Notes: generated by a model from the sequence alone, not told the origin. Shown: positions 23,079 to 34,406, counted from the stretch's first letter. The stretch is DNA of 64,000 bases from Polynucleobacter sp. MWH-Svant-W18 (GCF_018687495.1 NZ_CP061293.1:868001-932000); one strand, 5' to 3'. Numbers and translations: made by a program.

Positions 23079-23936
23079 ATGTGCCTCATCCTTTTTGCCT
23101 GGAAATCTCATCCTGACTACCCCTTGGTGGTTGCAGCGAATCGTGATGAATTTTACGAGCGCGATACAGAAGGCATTGCTTGGTGGGATGAACACCCCCA
23201 TCTATTAGCGGGTAGAGACCGCGCTGATGTTTTGGGTAGTCCTGGAACTTGGCTGGGCTTTACCAAGAGCGGTAAGTTTGCTGCACTAACCAACGTTAGA
23301 GCGCCTAGTGAAAAAAATCCAGATTCTCGAACTCGTGGCGAACTCTCTCTCATGTATCTCGCTGGTCAAGCTGCACCAGCGGAATTTATCCAAGAAAATG
23401 CCAAGCGCTTTCAGAACTACAACGGCTTTAATCTGCTGATGGCAGATCTGAGTAATCCAGAGAATGCGCAGATGCACTGGGTAAGCAATCGCATGATGCT
23501 GGGTCAGAATATTCGACCTCGTAAAGTCTTCCCCCATCAGCCTTTAGAAGCCGGTGTCTACGGGCTTTCGAATGCCATGTTAGATACCCCGTGGCCTAAG
23601 GTAAATCATCGCGTAGCCGCTTTTGCGCAGACCTTAGCAATGGATAGCGGACAACTCAAAAATGCAGATCAATATTTAAAGTTATTAGCAGATACCCACC
23701 ATGCGAGCGATCATGAATTGCCGAATACTGGCGTTACTCGTGAATGGGAAAAAGCGTTGTCGCCAGCGTTTATTAAAACTGCTTCTTACGGAACCCGTTC
23801 AAGCACCATCCTCAGGGTTCGTAAGGATGGTCAATTTGAAATGGTTGAACGCCGCTTTGATGCTACTGGCACTGTGGGTCATGATGTGATTACAGGCGCC
23901 CTCACTACAGCCCCAGGCTCAAACTTATCAGTTTAG
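23079..23936 (+). CDS. NRDE (TANGO2-like) family protein
   Basis: This 285-residue protein starts with MCLILFAWKSHPDYPLVVAA, followed by NRDEFYER, the motif that names the family. The fold is of the Ntn-hydrolase type, with the cysteine at position 2 as candidate nucleophile. Human TANGO2 is linked to lipid or heme handling; bacterial roles are unknown. It follows ygfZ by 22 bases and converges on a thioesterase gene three bases away. Confidence 0.88.
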   Translation: MCLILFAWKSHPDYPLVVAANRDEFYERDTEGIAWWDEHPHLLAGRDRADVLGSPGTWLGFTKSGKFAALTNVRAPSEKNPDSRTRGELSLMYLAGQAAPAEFIQENAKRFQNYNGFNLLMADLSNPENAQMHWVSNRMMLGQNIRPRKVFPHQPLEAGVYGLSNAMLDTPWPKVNHRVAAFAQTLAMDSGQLKNADQYLKLLADTHHASDHELPNTGVTREWEKALSPAFIKTASYGTRSSTILRVRKDGQFEMVERRFDATGTVGHDVITGALTTAPGSNLSV

Positions 23937-23938
23937 GT

Positions 23939-24430
23939 TTAATCGTTCTGTTCGCTGCGTAAATCGTCATTAATCACGCGCTCACCATCAGCATTGCGAC
24001 TGGCTAGACGTTTAAGGTACTTAAATGTACCGGTTGCCATACAGCAAACTTCACCTTGATCGTTATAGAGCTTTGCTTCGCAGAAAGCCATGGTTGCTGT
24101 GCTTCTGACGGTATCTGCTTTAACACGCAGTACACCGTTGGCAGCCTGCATAAAATTATTCTTCAACTCAATGGTAACAACACTACGGTCCGCTGGATCT
24201 CCTGATCTAGCGGCCACTGCCATCGCTACATCCATCAGAGTCAATAAAACGCCGCCATGGGCAACCGCCCAAGTATTGGTATGTTCTGGCTTTAAGGCTA
24301 AGAGAATCTCACCCTTACCCATTTCAGCGCTAAGACAACGCACACCTAAGAGCTTTAAGAACGGAACGTTTAACTCTTCGCCTAAATTAGCCAACTGAGT
24401 CTGGGGATTGATCTGCACTTGTTTATTCAT
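23939..24430 (-). CDS. PaaI-family hotdog thioesterase
   Basis: This 163-residue hotdog-fold protein has the active-site helix HGGVLLTLMDVAMAVAA at about 58-74. The following strand is SVVTIELKNNFM, then AFCEAKLYNDQGEVCCMATGTFK. PaaI-type enzymes hydrolyse acyl-CoA esters such as phenylacetyl-CoA; the substrate here cannot be told. It is monocistronic on the minus strand and diverges from selO. Confidence 0.85.
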   Translation of the reverse strand: MNKQVQINPQTQLANLGEELNVPFLKLLGVRCLSAEMGKGEILLALKPEHTNTWAVAHGGVLLTLMDVAMAVAARSGDPADRSVVTIELKNNFMQAANGVLRVKADTVRSTATMAFCEAKLYNDQGEVCCMATGTFKYLKRLASRNADGERVINDDLRSEQND

Positions 24431-24485
24431 AGGGTTATTTTAGTAGCTTGTACCAAATTTTGGAAATCCACCTAGAATAGTTAGC

Positions 24486-25952
24486 ATGGCCTTTCCATTA
24501 CTCGGCGATGACGCCACTCATGCAGTACAACCGACCCCTATTCCCGATCCCTATTGGGTTGCATTTTCTACTTCGGCAGCAAAGTTGATCGATCTCCCAC
24601 TGGGCTCAAATGATCTTCCAAAAGACTCTGCCTGGTTAGACCTTCTAGCTGGAAATACCCTGGTAACGGATGCCCATAGTTTCCCAAACCCCATTGCTAC
24701 CGTGTATAGCGGGCACCAGTTTGGCGTTTGGGCAGGTCAACTTGGTGATGGTAGAGCAATTCTTCTGGGGGAAATTTCTGGACAAGAGCTCCAACTTAAA
24801 GGCGCGGGCAAAACACGGTATTCCCGTATGGGTGATGGTAGAGCAGTCTTACGTTCATCTATCCGCGAATTTTTATGTAGTGAAGCAATGCATGCTCTAG
24901 GCATTCCTACCAGTAGAGCCCTCGCAGTCGTAGGTTCTGATTTACCGGTACGTCGCGAAACAATGGAAACTGCAGCGGTATGCGCAAGATTAGCGCCGAG
25001 CTTTATCCGTATTGGTCACTTTGAGCACTACGCATCGACCAATAATATTGTGCGCCTTCAGGAGCTAGCTGATGAGTTAATCAAAGGTCATTATCAAAAT
25101 GCTAGCAATCACAAAATTTCCTACTTAGAATTATTTAGACAAATCTGCGCACGCAATGCGAAGCTTGTTGCTCAATGGCAGGCAGTAGGTTTTTGTCATG
25201 GTGTTCTCAATAGCGACAATATTAGCGTCCTAGGCCTAACGATTGACTATGGTCCTTTTGGTTTTTTAGATCAGTTTCAGATTGACTTCATCTGTAACCA
25301 TAGCGATCAAGCAGGACGATATGCCTATCACCGCCAACCGCAAATCATGCATTGGAATATGGCTTGTCTAGCAAGCGCCTTCATCCCCCTTCTAGCACTA
25401 GAACATTCAGAAGATGGGGCTCAGACCCTACTCAGTGAGGCATTAAGCGAATTTGCAGTGATATATGGACAGACATGGCAGGCGCTTTTTAGGGAGAAGT
25501 TGGGGCTTTTGACCACCCAAGAAGGTGATACTGACTTAATTGAAAGACTCCTCCAGGCCATGCATGACTCCAAGGTGGACTTCACAAATCTATTTCGCGG
25601 ACTTTCTTCTGTAAGTGCTCGTAACACATCACAAGATGTCATTTTGCGAGACCATTTCATCGACCGTCAAGCAATTGATCAGTGGTTTAGTGATTACATT
25701 GCTCGTCTCAATGCAGAGTCCAGCGATGATATTGAGCGTAAGAAAAGAATGGATTCAGTAAATCCAAAATATATTCTGCGCAATTACCTTGCTCAAAAAG
25801 CGATCGATAAAGCTCAAGCAAAGGATTTCAGCGAGATAGCAAGCTTATTGAAAGTTCTGGAAAATCCATTCGCCGAACAAGATCAGTATGCAGCCTATGC
25901 ATTACCACCATCACCAGATTGGCAGTCGGTTGAGATCAGCTGTTCATCATAA
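24486..25952 (+). CDS. selO: protein adenylyltransferase SelO
   Basis: This 488-residue pseudokinase transfers AMP rather than phosphate to protein hydroxyls and is linked to redox stress. Visible motifs are [29 protein letters not shown], the [12 protein letters not shown] helix, [10 protein letters not shown], and the DYGPFGFLD metal motif. It ends S-C-S-S, so a cysteine occupies the antepenultimate position where animal SELENOO has selenocysteine. It is followed 29 bases later by msrB, another redox-linked enzyme. Confidence 0.94.
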   Translation: MAFPLLGDDATHAVQPTPIPDPYWVAFSTSAAKLIDLPLGSNDLPKDSAWLDLLAGNTLVTDAHSFPNPIATVYSGHQFGVWAGQLGDGRAILLGEISGQELQLKGAGKTRYSRMGDGRAVLRSSIREFLCSEAMHALGIPTSRALAVVGSDLPVRRETMETAAVCARLAPSFIRIGHFEHYASTNNIVRLQELADELIKGHYQNASNHKISYLELFRQICARNAKLVAQWQAVGFCHGVLNSDNISVLGLTIDYGPFGFLDQFQIDFICNHSDQAGRYAYHRQPQIMHWNMACLASAFIPLLALEHSEDGAQTLLSEALSEFAVIYGQTWQALFREKLGLLTTQEGDTDLIERLLQAMHDSKVDFTNLFRGLSSVSARNTSQDVILRDHFIDRQAIDQWFSDYIARLNAESSDDIERKKRMDSVNPKYILRNYLAQKAIDKAQAKDFSEIASLLKVLENPFAEQDQYAAYALPPSPDWQSVEISCSS

Positions 25953-25981
25953 AATTATTCTATCTATTGAGCTTAAATCCT

Positions 25982-26404
25982 ATGAAAAAAACAAATCAAG
26001 AGTACAAAGAAACATTAAGCGATATTGAATATCGCGTAACGAGAGAAGCTGCCACAGAGAGCCCCTTTTCTGGAAAATATTGGGACCACTGGGATCAAGG
26101 CCGCTATACCTGTGTTTGCTGTGGAACCCCCCTCTTTCTTTCTGATACTAAGTTTGATGCCGGATGTGGATGGCCGAGCTATAACCAGCCCGAACAAGAA
26201 TCTGCGATTAAAGAAATTAAAGATACTAGCCATGGCATGATCCGGACTGAAGTGAGATGCGCCAATTGTGATGCCCATCTCGGACACGTGTTTGATGACG
26301 GCCCTCAGCCTACGGGTTTGCGCTATTGCATTAACTCAGCTTCCTTGACATTTGAGCCTAGTGGCAATGCCAAGCCAAGCGATCCGAGTAAATCAGATAT
26401 CTAA
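25982..26404 (+). CDS. msrB: peptide-methionine (R)-S-oxide reductase
   Basis: MsrB (140 residues) reduces the R-sulfoxide of methionine in proteins. The zinc CxxC pairs are CVCCG and CANCD, the substrate loop is [10 protein letters not shown], and the active-site cysteine is in [13 protein letters not shown] lies five codons upstream in frame, but the ATG is preferred because similarity to the family starts after it and neither has a strong ribosome site. It may be cotranscribed with selO. Confidence 0.93.
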   Translation: MKKTNQEYKETLSDIEYRVTREAATESPFSGKYWDHWDQGRYTCVCCGTPLFLSDTKFDAGCGWPSYNQPEQESAIKEIKDTSHGMIRTEVRCANCDAHLGHVFDDGPQPTGLRYCINSASLTFEPSGNAKPSDPSKSDI

Positions 26405-26428
26405 AATAAATAGCTGGATAATGCTCAG

Positions 26429-26977
26429 ATGAAATTTTTATTCGACCTATTCCCCATCATTCTGTTCTTCATCGCCTTTAAATTAGGTGATATCTACACA
26501 GCAACTATTGTTGCCATGGTTGCAACCATTGGTCAAATTCTCTGGGTTTACTATCGTCATCGCAAGATTGATGCAATGCAGTGGGTCAGTCTAGGCATGA
26601 TTTTGGTATTTGGAAGTCTAACTATCTTCCTGCATGACAAAACGTTTATACAGTTAAAACCAACAGCGCTTTATTGGCTGTTTGCTGGAGCTTTATTCGT
26701 AAGTGCCCAATTTTTTAATAAGAATTGGATCCAAGTATTGATGGGCAAGCAAGTTACTCTCAAGCCCGCTAGCGCAAGTTCCATTTGGCATCGCTTAAAT
26801 ATGGCATGGGCAGCCTTCTTTTTCTTGATGGGTGCCCTCAACTTATACATTGCCTTTGAATACTCTGAAGAGACTTGGGTGAACTTTAAATTATTTGGGA
26901 GCACAGGATTGCTTGTGATTTTTGTCATCATCCAGGGCGTTTGGTTGGCACGACATATGGAGCATCCTACTCAATGA
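26429..26977 (+). CDS. yciB: YciB/IspZ inner-membrane protein
   Basis: This 182-residue membrane protein has about five helices. Its opening KFLFDLFPIILFFIAFKLGDIYTAT is the signature of the IspZ/YciB family, linked to cell envelope and septum biogenesis. Other family segments are FLHDKTFIQLKPTALYW and LNMAWAAFFFLMGALNLY. Its stop overlaps the bolA-family start as ATGA, so the two are coupled; this pairing is common in proteobacteria. Confidence 0.92.
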   Translation: MKFLFDLFPIILFFIAFKLGDIYTATIVAMVATIGQILWVYYRHRKIDAMQWVSLGMILVFGSLTIFLHDKTFIQLKPTALYWLFAGALFVSAQFFNKNWIQVLMGKQVTLKPASASSIWHRLNMAWAAFFFLMGALNLYIAFEYSEETWVNFKLFGSTGLLVIFVIIQGVWLARHMEHPTQ

Positions 26978-27258
26978 GTATTAATCAGGAGCGAATAAAG
27001 CGCTTTGAGCAAGATCTTCGCCAGGCCTTTGCTGTTGAGCTTCTCAATATAGAAGATGAGAGTCATCTCCATGCGGGCCATGCTGGAGCTGCTAGCGGTG
27101 GTGGACATTTCAAACTCACCATTGTTGCGCCTGAGTTTGCTGGCCTTAATTTAGTAGCGCGGCATCGCTCTATATATCAGGCCCTAGACTCCCATATTCC
27201 AACAGAAATTCATGCCCTGACTATTACAGCCCTGACTCCAGCAGAATATCAAGCTTGA
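26974..27258 (+). CDS. BolA family protein
   Basis: This 94-residue BolA-like protein has the conserved loop SHLHAGHAG, where a histidine can bind a [2Fe-2S] cluster with a monothiol glutaredoxin. The following helix region is NLVARHRSIYQAL. Relatives act in iron-sulfur trafficking. An earlier in-frame start lies inside yciB, but the ATG overlapping that stop fits both length and similarity. Confidence 0.9.
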   Translation: MSINQERIKRFEQDLRQAFAVELLNIEDESHLHAGHAGAASGGGHFKLTIVAPEFAGLNLVARHRSIYQALDSHIPTEIHALTITALTPAEYQA

Positions 27259-27307
27259 TTCCTCAATCTCTTTACATTACTGACCACCTTTAATCACTTT
27301 CAAAACT

Positions 27308-28102
27308 ATGTTTAGCCCACGTAAAATATCAGTTATTAGCACTCTTATCGTCGCTCTCTTTTCGGCCAATGTTATGGCGCAAAATGCCGCCATTGTGAAT
27401 GGAAAAGCGATTCCAAAAGCGCAGCTAGATAAGTTGGTCCAAAAATCTGGACAAGCTGATAATCTTCAAGTTCGTGATCAAGCACGGGAAATGCTGGTAA
27501 CCCGCGAGTTAATTTTGCAAGAGGCCAATAATCGCGGCGTGATCCAAAAAGAATCTGTACGTGACCAGCTAGAACAAGCCCGTATCGGAGTGCTAGTAGC
27601 TGCAGTATTTGAAGATTATGTAGAAAAGGAAGGCGTTGCTGAGGCCGACCTCAAGGCTGCGTATGAAACTGTCAAGAATCAATATGTTGGCAAGGAATAC
27701 CATGTTGAGCACATCTTGGTAGAGAAAGAATCAGATGCAAAAGCCATCATTATTCAACTGAAGTCCGGTGCCAATTTCGAAGACATTGCCAAAGCGAAGT
27801 CAAAAGACCCTGGCTCTGCTAAAAATGGTGGTGATCTTGGTTGGGTATCAGATAAAGCATTGGTTCCGGAGTTCTCAAAAGCCATGGTTCAATTAAAGAA
27901 CGGTCAAACAACGGATAAACCCGTTAAATCTCAATTTGGATACCATGTCATCAAAGTTGTTGATTCTCGTGACGTGAAGGCGCCAAGTTATGAAGATATG
28001 AAAGATCAGTTAAAACAGATGATCATGGCCGATCAAAATTGGCAAAAAGCGAAGTTCACTGAAATGATGCAAAAACTTCGTGCCAAAGCAAAAGTTCAAT
28101 AA
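27308..28102 (+). CDS. periplasmic parvulin-type peptidyl-prolyl isomerase
   Basis: This 264-residue exported protein has a signal peptide (about 1-24, ending VMA). An N-terminal SurA-N-like helical region (25-120) precedes one parvulin domain (about 130-225), which carries YHVEHILVE, FEDIAKAKSKDPGSAKNGGDLGW and FGYHVIKV. Such proteins help outer-membrane protein folding. The tail is rich in Lys and Met. It follows the yciB-bolA pair on the same strand and converges on an MFS gene six bases later. Confidence 0.9.
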   Translation: MFSPRKISVISTLIVALFSANVMAQNAAIVNGKAIPKAQLDKLVQKSGQADNLQVRDQAREMLVTRELILQEANNRGVIQKESVRDQLEQARIGVLVAAVFEDYVEKEGVAEADLKAAYETVKNQYVGKEYHVEHILVEKESDAKAIIIQLKSGANFEDIAKAKSKDPGSAKNGGDLGWVSDKALVPEFSKAMVQLKNGQTTDKPVKSQFGYHVIKVVDSRDVKAPSYEDMKDQLKQMIMADQNWQKAKFTEMMQKLRAKAKVQ

Positions 28103-28108
28103 AACCAA

Positions 28109-29266
28109 TTAACTCTTTTGGTGATGACGGGGCTTGAGTTTTTGAATCGCCATCCCCGCTAAACCGCAAGCAAAGGCTGACATCACAAACACGTCTCGCG
28201 GCTGAGACAAGTCCCAAATCCAGCCAGCACATAAACCGCCGATCGTTCCGCCCAGGCCATACGATACGGTTGCCATTAAAGCCTGACCTCGAGCTTGTAG
28301 TGGGCCAGTAAACCAGCGCTGCAGCAATTTGGTAGCAGCACTATGGTGGGCAGCAAAGGTTCCCGCATGAAGTACTTGTGCAAAGATCAATACTGAGGTG
28401 ATTGGTAGAAATGCAATCAAAATAAAGCGTACTACGCCAACCCCAAATGCGCCTTGCAAAACGACTTCTGGATCTAAACGACTCAATACTTTACTTTGGA
28501 AATAGAAGAAGATCACTTCTGCAAATACACCTAATGCCCAAAACAGACCAATTTGAAACTTGTTGTAGCCCAAGTTAGCAAGGTATAAAGAATAAAAAAC
28601 GTATAAGGCGGCATGAGCAAAAACCATAAAGAAGCCAGATATTAAGAACCACCTGACGTCTGGATTTTTAAGAACTCCCCAAAACTCCCCCTTCACCATC
28701 ACCCGTCGTTCCATTTTGGGTTCGTGCAACAAGAAGGTAACCAAAGCTAGCGCCAGCAAAACAATCGTACCAATCACTGGATATAGTTCAATAGATTTGC
28801 GCTGAAATAACTCGCCTGCCGCTAGCACCATAAAGATAAAACCAATGGATCCCCATAGTCGTAAACGACCATAGCGCTTATCAAATGAATTATCTTTAAA
28901 TAGAGCATGCACTGTAGCGGACTCACCAAGTGGCATCAGACTGCTCAAGATAGTGTGCAGTACAAACATCCAGATGAAGAAGCTGAGGTAGCTGTGAAGA
29001 AAATAAATTGCTAGGAAGACAATTGAGGCCAAACAGGCGCAAAAGCGGATGATGCCAACCCGATTAGATAGGAAATCAGAAAGCCAACCCCAGGAAAAAG
29101 GGCCTATGATTCGAGTGATCTGCAGCATGGACATCAATACCGCAATCTCAATAACGCTAAAGCCCCGATCCAGGAAAAATAAGCTGGCGTATGGTGACAC
29201 TAAGCCAACATAGGCAAAATATAAAAAGAAAAAGGACCCGAAGGCCCAGCGCAGAGAAGCCGTCAT
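28109..29266 (-). CDS. MFS transporter, HcaT/MFS_1-like
   Basis: This transporter (385 residues from this ATG) has about twelve hydrophobic helices. The start LRWAFGSFFFLYFAYVGLVSPY and the short cytoplasmic loop with GWLSDFLSNRVG fit the subgroup that includes the phenylpropionate permease HcaT and NupG-like proteins. Substrate is not predictable. The frame is open upstream into aroC, but helix 1 begins just after this ATG, so the longer reading is rejected. It is 13 bases from the aroC stop and possibly in the same transcript. Confidence 0.82.
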   Translation of the reverse strand: MTASLRWAFGSFFFLYFAYVGLVSPYASLFFLDRGFSVIEIAVLMSMLQITRIIGPFSWGWLSDFLSNRVGIIRFCACLASIVFLAIYFLHSYLSFFIWMFVLHTILSSLMPLGESATVHALFKDNSFDKRYGRLRLWGSIGFIFMVLAAGELFQRKSIELYPVIGTIVLLALALVTFLLHEPKMERRVMVKGEFWGVLKNPDVRWFLISGFFMVFAHAALYVFYSLYLANLGYNKFQIGLFWALGVFAEVIFFYFQSKVLSRLDPEVVLQGAFGVGVVRFILIAFLPITSVLIFAQVLHAGTFAAHHSAATKLLQRWFTGPLQARGQALMATVSYGLGGTIGGLCAGWIWDLSQPRDVFVMSAFACGLAGMAIQKLKPRHHQKS

Positions 29267-29279
29267 TGAAGTGAGAAGA

Positions 29280-30395
29280 TCAATCCAATGTTGAACCTGG
29301 ACGGGCTGCTGGAATCGGCTTAACCGGTAGTGAAACATCCGCGCATTGAGCACGGTGACGCAGCGCATGATCCATCACCACCAGCGCCAACATGGCTTCA
29401 GCTATCGGTGTCGCGCGGATACCAACGCAAGGATCATGACGACCTTTAGTTTGAACTGTGATCGGATTGCCATTCAGATCAACAGACTGTTTTGGACTCA
29501 TGATGCTGGATGTGGGCTTAATGGCGATTGAAACTCGCAAGTCTTGACCAGTACTGATACCACCTAAGGTGCCGCCAGCATTGTTGCTCGCAAAGCCATC
29601 GGGATGCAATTCATCGCCATGCTCACTGCCTCGCTGTGCAACAGATGCAAAGCCAGAGCCAATTTCAACACCCTTGACTGCGTTGATACCCATCATGGCA
29701 TGGGCAATATCGGCATCTAATTTATCAAATAGGGGCTCACCTAAGCCAATAGGAACATTGCGAGCACGCACCTCTATCCGCGCACCGCAGGAGTCCCCTG
29801 CTTTGCGTAACTCATCCATATAACTTTCTAGCTGTGGAATGATCTGTGCATTGGCGGCAAAGAATGGATTTTGATCAACCTGGGCAAGATCTTCAAATGG
29901 AATCTGAACTTCCCCGAGTTGGCTCATATAGCCGTAAAACTCGGTACCGAATTGTTCACGCAACCACTTCTTGGCGATAGCTGCTGCAGCCACGACTGGT
30001 GCCGTTAGCCTTGCAGATGAGCGACCACCACCACGTGGGTCACGAAAACCATATTTAAAGTGATAAGCGTAGTCAGCATGTCCAGGGCGAAAGGTCTGCA
30101 AGATATCGCCGTAATCTTGACTGCGTTGATCAGTATTGCGAATCAATAGGCCAATCGGCGCACCCGTAGTCTTGCCTTCAAAAACGCCAGACAAAATTTC
30201 TACCTTGTCTTCTTCGCTACGCTGAGTGACATGTCTTGATGTCCCTGGCTTGCGACGATCCAGATCAATCTGCAAATCTGCTTCTGAAAGCAACATCCCT
30301 GGAGGGCAGCCATCTACAACAGCCCCAATGGCGGGGCCGTGAGATTCACCAAAAGTGGTAACAGTAAAAAGGAGGCCTAAAGTATTTCCTGACAT
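29280..30395 (-). CDS. aroC: chorismate synthase
   Basis: Chorismate synthase (371 residues) completes the shikimate pathway using reduced FMN. The signatures are [10 protein letters not shown] at the N-terminus, [23 protein letters not shown], and the later [13 protein letters not shown]. Length and order are standard. The last residues ([12 protein letters not shown]) vary in the family. Confidence 0.97.
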   Translation of the reverse strand: MSGNTLGLLFTVTTFGESHGPAIGAVVDGCPPGMLLSEADLQIDLDRRKPGTSRHVTQRSEEDKVEILSGVFEGKTTGAPIGLLIRNTDQRSQDYGDILQTFRPGHADYAYHFKYGFRDPRGGGRSSARLTAPVVAAAAIAKKWLREQFGTEFYGYMSQLGEVQIPFEDLAQVDQNPFFAANAQIIPQLESYMDELRKAGDSCGARIEVRARNVPIGLGEPLFDKLDADIAHAMMGINAVKGVEIGSGFASVAQRGSEHGDELHPDGFASNNAGGTLGGISTGQDLRVSIAIKPTSSIMSPKQSVDLNGNPITVQTKGRHDPCVGIRATPIAEAMLALVVMDHALRHRAQCADVSLPVKPIPAARPGSTLD

Positions 30396-30449
30396 ATCGA
30401 CATTATGTCATCTGTCTGCGCTACAGGGGGCAGAACTGCCGTTTGAAGA

Positions 30450-30905
30450 CTAGTTTGCAGTCTTTTCGGTATCTTCTGGCCAGTCGCGAATATAGGCCTT
30501 GAGCATGGTATTTTCAAAATCTTGGGCTTCAACCACCGATTTAGCCACGTCATAAAATGAAATCACGCCCATCAACATTTTGTGATCAACTACCGGCAAA
30601 TAACGAGCATGATCGACCAACATCATGCGGCGGACATCATCAATCTCGGTTTCCATATTGCAGGTCAAAGGGTTTTGATTCATCACAGTACGAACCTGGA
30701 GGCCATCCAATTTTCCCTGATGTTTTGCTAATGCAGCAATCACTTCCCGGAAAGTCAAAATCCCCACTAATTTGTCGTACTCCATCACGACCAAAGAACC
30801 AATGTCATGCTCGCTCATGACTAATACTGCTGTTTGAAGAGCAGTCTCTGGGGCAACAGTAAATAAGGTGCTGCCCTTCACACGCAAAATGTCACGAACT
30901 TTCAT
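30450..30905 (-). CDS. CBS domain pair protein
   Basis: This 151-residue protein contains two tandem CBS domains (about 6-65 and 72-128) and little else. Typical strands are DIGSLVVMEYDKLVGILTF and RYLPVVDHKMLMGVISFYD. CBS pairs bind adenine nucleotides and often act as energy sensors for a partner protein. No partner is attached or adjacent. It is monocistronic on the minus strand. Confidence 0.88.
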   Translation of the reverse strand: MKVRDILRVKGSTLFTVAPETALQTAVLVMSEHDIGSLVVMEYDKLVGILTFREVIAALAKHQGKLDGLQVRTVMNQNPLTCNMETEIDDVRRMMLVDHARYLPVVDHKMLMGVISFYDVAKSVVEAQDFENTMLKAYIRDWPEDTEKTAN

Positions 30906-30991
30906 TTGGTCTCCAAAACAATCGAATCAATCTATCTATTACTTCAATATATCCCCAAGCAAGCGGGGAATCAAGGCTTAAAAACCCCCTT

Positions 30992-31840
30992 TTAGTAACG
31001 AATAACCCTAATTACCCCACTGCGGATGCCAGGTAGATTTGCCACCAGAATTGCCCCGGCAAGGGTAATCCACCAAGTCATATAGATCCACAAGAGTCCC
31101 AAGGGGAAAATGGCGAAAGCTCCATATACCGTTTTATAGAAGGCAGTGTGCGTAAGAAAGATGGCATAACCAAACTTCATGATTTCAAAACTCAATGCTG
31201 CAATCAATGCACCCACAAAAGCATCCGACCAAAGAACATTGGAATACGGCAGAATTTTATAAACCACAGCGTATACACCCACTGCAAGAAAAATTGGCGC
31301 TACGGTTGCGGTGAAACGGAAACCAAACGATACCGCTGCAATCCAACCTTCAGAGGCACTAAACAAAATGCCGCTTAAATAAATTCCTAAACCCAGGAGC
31401 ACTGGGCCTAAAAAAGTCGCACAGCTGTAGATGATGATCTTTTTAAGTAGGGGGCGATTTTTCTCAACCTTAAATATTTGGTTAAAGGCGCCCTCAATCA
31501 CAGATAAAGTCATGATGGTAGTAATCACTAAACCAATCAAGCCAACATAAGTTAGACCACGTGCCTTAGAAGAAAACTGATCAAGATAAATAAAGACTTG
31601 TTGATTAATGCCACCAGGCATGTAGGTATCTAACAACCATGACCTAAATGCATTTTTCACTTGAATCACGCTGGGTAGATAGCCAATGAGAATCGTCGCA
31701 ATGGTTAACATCGGCACTAAGGCCAAGGTGGTTGTAAATGCCAGGCTAGCTGCAATTTGATTGAGATTGAGGCCGCGATTGCGCTCCAAGAGCTCTTTAA
31801 CCAGAGCAAGCCATAATTGAGGATTACGAATGAGGCGCAT
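30992..31840 (-). CDS. YihY/BrkB family inner-membrane protein
   Basis: This 282-residue protein has six predicted helices. The starts AASLAFTTTLALVPMLTIATIL and FAIFPLGLLWIYMTWWITLAGA match the YihY family. Its function is not established, and the old ribonuclease BN name has been withdrawn. It diverges from wrbA with 22 bases between starts. Confidence 0.87.
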   Translation of the reverse strand: MRLIRNPQLWLALVKELLERNRGLNLNQIAASLAFTTTLALVPMLTIATILIGYLPSVIQVKNAFRSWLLDTYMPGGINQQVFIYLDQFSSKARGLTYVGLIGLVITTIMTLSVIEGAFNQIFKVEKNRPLLKKIIIYSCATFLGPVLLGLGIYLSGILFSASEGWIAAVSFGFRFTATVAPIFLAVGVYAVVYKILPYSNVLWSDAFVGALIAALSFEIMKFGYAIFLTHTAFYKTVYGAFAIFPLGLLWIYMTWWITLAGAILVANLPGIRSGVIRVIRY

Positions 31841-31853
31841 CGCCGTATCATAA

Positions 31854-32857
<1,004 letters not shown>

Positions 32858-32970
32858 ATGGGCCTAAATTGGCCCATAGCCTCAGTTTGACCCTATTTTT
32901 GTAATTATTTTGACATTCCTGTCATCTCTACCGAAATCTGGTGCGTTGTATGCACATGGAGGCGACAAAT

Positions 32971-33156
32971 ATGTCAACAAGACTCAAACGTTGGGCCCGT
33001 GCAATTCAAGAAATCGACTTGTCCAAAAGGACGCCTGAGGTCGCGATTGGCTATCTAGATAGCAAATATCGTGATATTGCTTGGCGCTACATCCGCATTC
33101 TCGGCTTTGAGCGCACGATTAGCTTCATGGCCAGCAATAACTTTCATCCAGAATAA
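32971..33156 (+). CDS. conserved small protein of unknown function
   Basis: This 61-residue soluble protein is basic at its start (STRLKRWARAIQEIDLSKR) and ends with helical YIRILGFERTISFMASNN. I do not recognise a named domain. The ATG was chosen because GGAGG lies eight bases upstream; earlier in-frame starts lack a ribosome site. It stands alone between wrbA-DUF2069 and a strong terminator, a sign that it is a real gene. Confidence 0.6.
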   Translation: MSTRLKRWARAIQEIDLSKRTPEVAIGYLDSKYRDIAWRYIRILGFERTISFMASNNFHPE

Positions 33157-33168
33157 ACTTGAATAAAT

Positions 33169-33207
33169 ATCCCTAAATAATTGAATTATTTAGGGATTTT
33201 GTTTTTC
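33169..33207. terminator. bidirectional terminator
   Basis: A long AT-rich perfect stem (ATCCCTAAATA pairing with TATTTAGGGAT) is followed by a T-rich tract. It separates the small gene at 32971 from the converging MFS gene. Confidence 0.75.
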
Positions 33208-34406
33208 TATGCGTGCTTTGGGGTTCTAAATACCCAAAATACAAGCAGCAATAAGGATAAGAATGCGCATCCACCTGAAAACAGGAATGCCGCAGTTGGA
33301 CTGTAGGCCTCATATAAGACCCCAAAAATGGAGGACGCTGGGAGCAACATGATGCCCGAGCACATATTGAACCAGCCAAATGCCCTCCCCGTCAGCCCTG
33401 GGGGCGCCAAATCAGCCACCAAAGCCTTTTCAACACCCTCTGTGCCTGCTTTAAAAAGGCCATAGAGCACAAATAGACCGCAAAGCCAACCCAGCGTCAG
33501 GCCTGAGTAACCCATTCCGACATAAATCAGGGCATAGATCGCCCAAGCGCAAGCAATAAAGTACTTACGGCTAAATCGATCAGATAGAGCAGATAAAGGG
33601 GTTCCGAATACAGCGGTGATCAGTGAGATTCCAGCCCAAAGCAAGGGGATTTCTTCTTGAGGCACCCCGAGTTCTCGAGCACGTAATAGCAAAAACATAT
33701 CTGAGGAGTTGCTTAAGGCAAATAATCCGACCACCAAAATATAGCGCTTGAATTGGGGTGGAAATCCTGCAAGTGACCAAACAAATTTGGTGGGCGCAAT
33801 GCTGGAGATATTCCGTGGAGGCTCTTTGAGGCATAAAGCCAAAACGACTGTGATCGCACCGGGAATAATTGCCCACATAAATATCTCTCGCAGCGGCATC
33901 TGAATTGCGAGCAAATAAGCTGCTAAAAGTGGGCCAATCACTGCGCCGAGATTATCCATTGAGCGATGCAGGCCAAACGTGATACCGCGTTGATTAGCAG
34001 GAACGCTTTCTGCTAATAGCGTATCTCTTGGCGAACTTCTGAGTCCTTTGCCAAGACGGTCAGCAAATCGAATGCACAAGACCCCGAACCAAGAGCCAAC
34101 AAATGCAATCAAAGGCCTGCCAATAGCAGCCACCGAATAGCCAAACACAATCCAAGGTTTGGTTTTATTGGTTTTATTGACAATGACACCCGAAACCAAT
34201 TTAAACAGACTCGATGTTGCTTCAGCCACCCCTTCAATTAAGCCAATTGCCTTTGGCCCCGCCATCAATACTGAGGCCAAGTACAGTGGCATTAAGGGAT
34301 ACAGCATTTCACTGGCGGAATCATTGACTAAGCTAATAAGGCCAATCAGCCAGACGCTACGAGGTAATGAAGCAAGGGTTTTAAGCATAAGCATCCAATT
34401 TATCAT
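33207..34406 (-). CDS. MFS transporter
   Basis: This 399-residue transporter has about twelve helices. The first is RSVWLIGLISLVNDSASEMLYP, and the loop between helices 2 and 3 carries RFADRLGKGLRSSPRDTL, seen in a group of uncharacterised MFS permeases. The region around residues 310-330 (GLFKAGTEGVEKALVADLAPP) is also conserved there. Substrate is unknown. Several ATG codons lie close together at the start (residues 1, 5, 7). Confidence 0.82.
   Translation of the reverse strand: MINWMLMLKTLASLPRSVWLIGLISLVNDSASEMLYPLMPLYLASVLMAGPKAIGLIEGVAEATSSLFKLVSGVIVNKTNKTKPWIVFGYSVAAIGRPLIAFVGSWFGVLCIRFADRLGKGLRSSPRDTLLAESVPANQRGITFGLHRSMDNLGAVIGPLLAAYLLAIQMPLREIFMWAIIPGAITVVLALCLKEPPRNISSIAPTKFVWSLAGFPPQFKRYILVVGLFALSNSSDMFLLLRARELGVPQEEIPLLWAGISLITAVFGTPLSALSDRFSRKYFIACAWAIYALIYVGMGYSGLTLGWLCGLFVLYGLFKAGTEGVEKALVADLAPPGLTGRAFGWFNMCSGIMLLPASSIFGVLYEAYSPTAAFLFSGGCAFLSLLLLVFWVFRTPKHA

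Noticed and set aside
30992..31840. Ribonuclease BN
   Set aside because: That name for the YihY family is historical; the sequence is a six-helix membrane protein without nuclease motifs.
32919..32925. CTGTCAT before the small gene at 32971 as a Pho box
   Set aside because: The heptamers 11 bases to either side match poorly, so only one unit exists.
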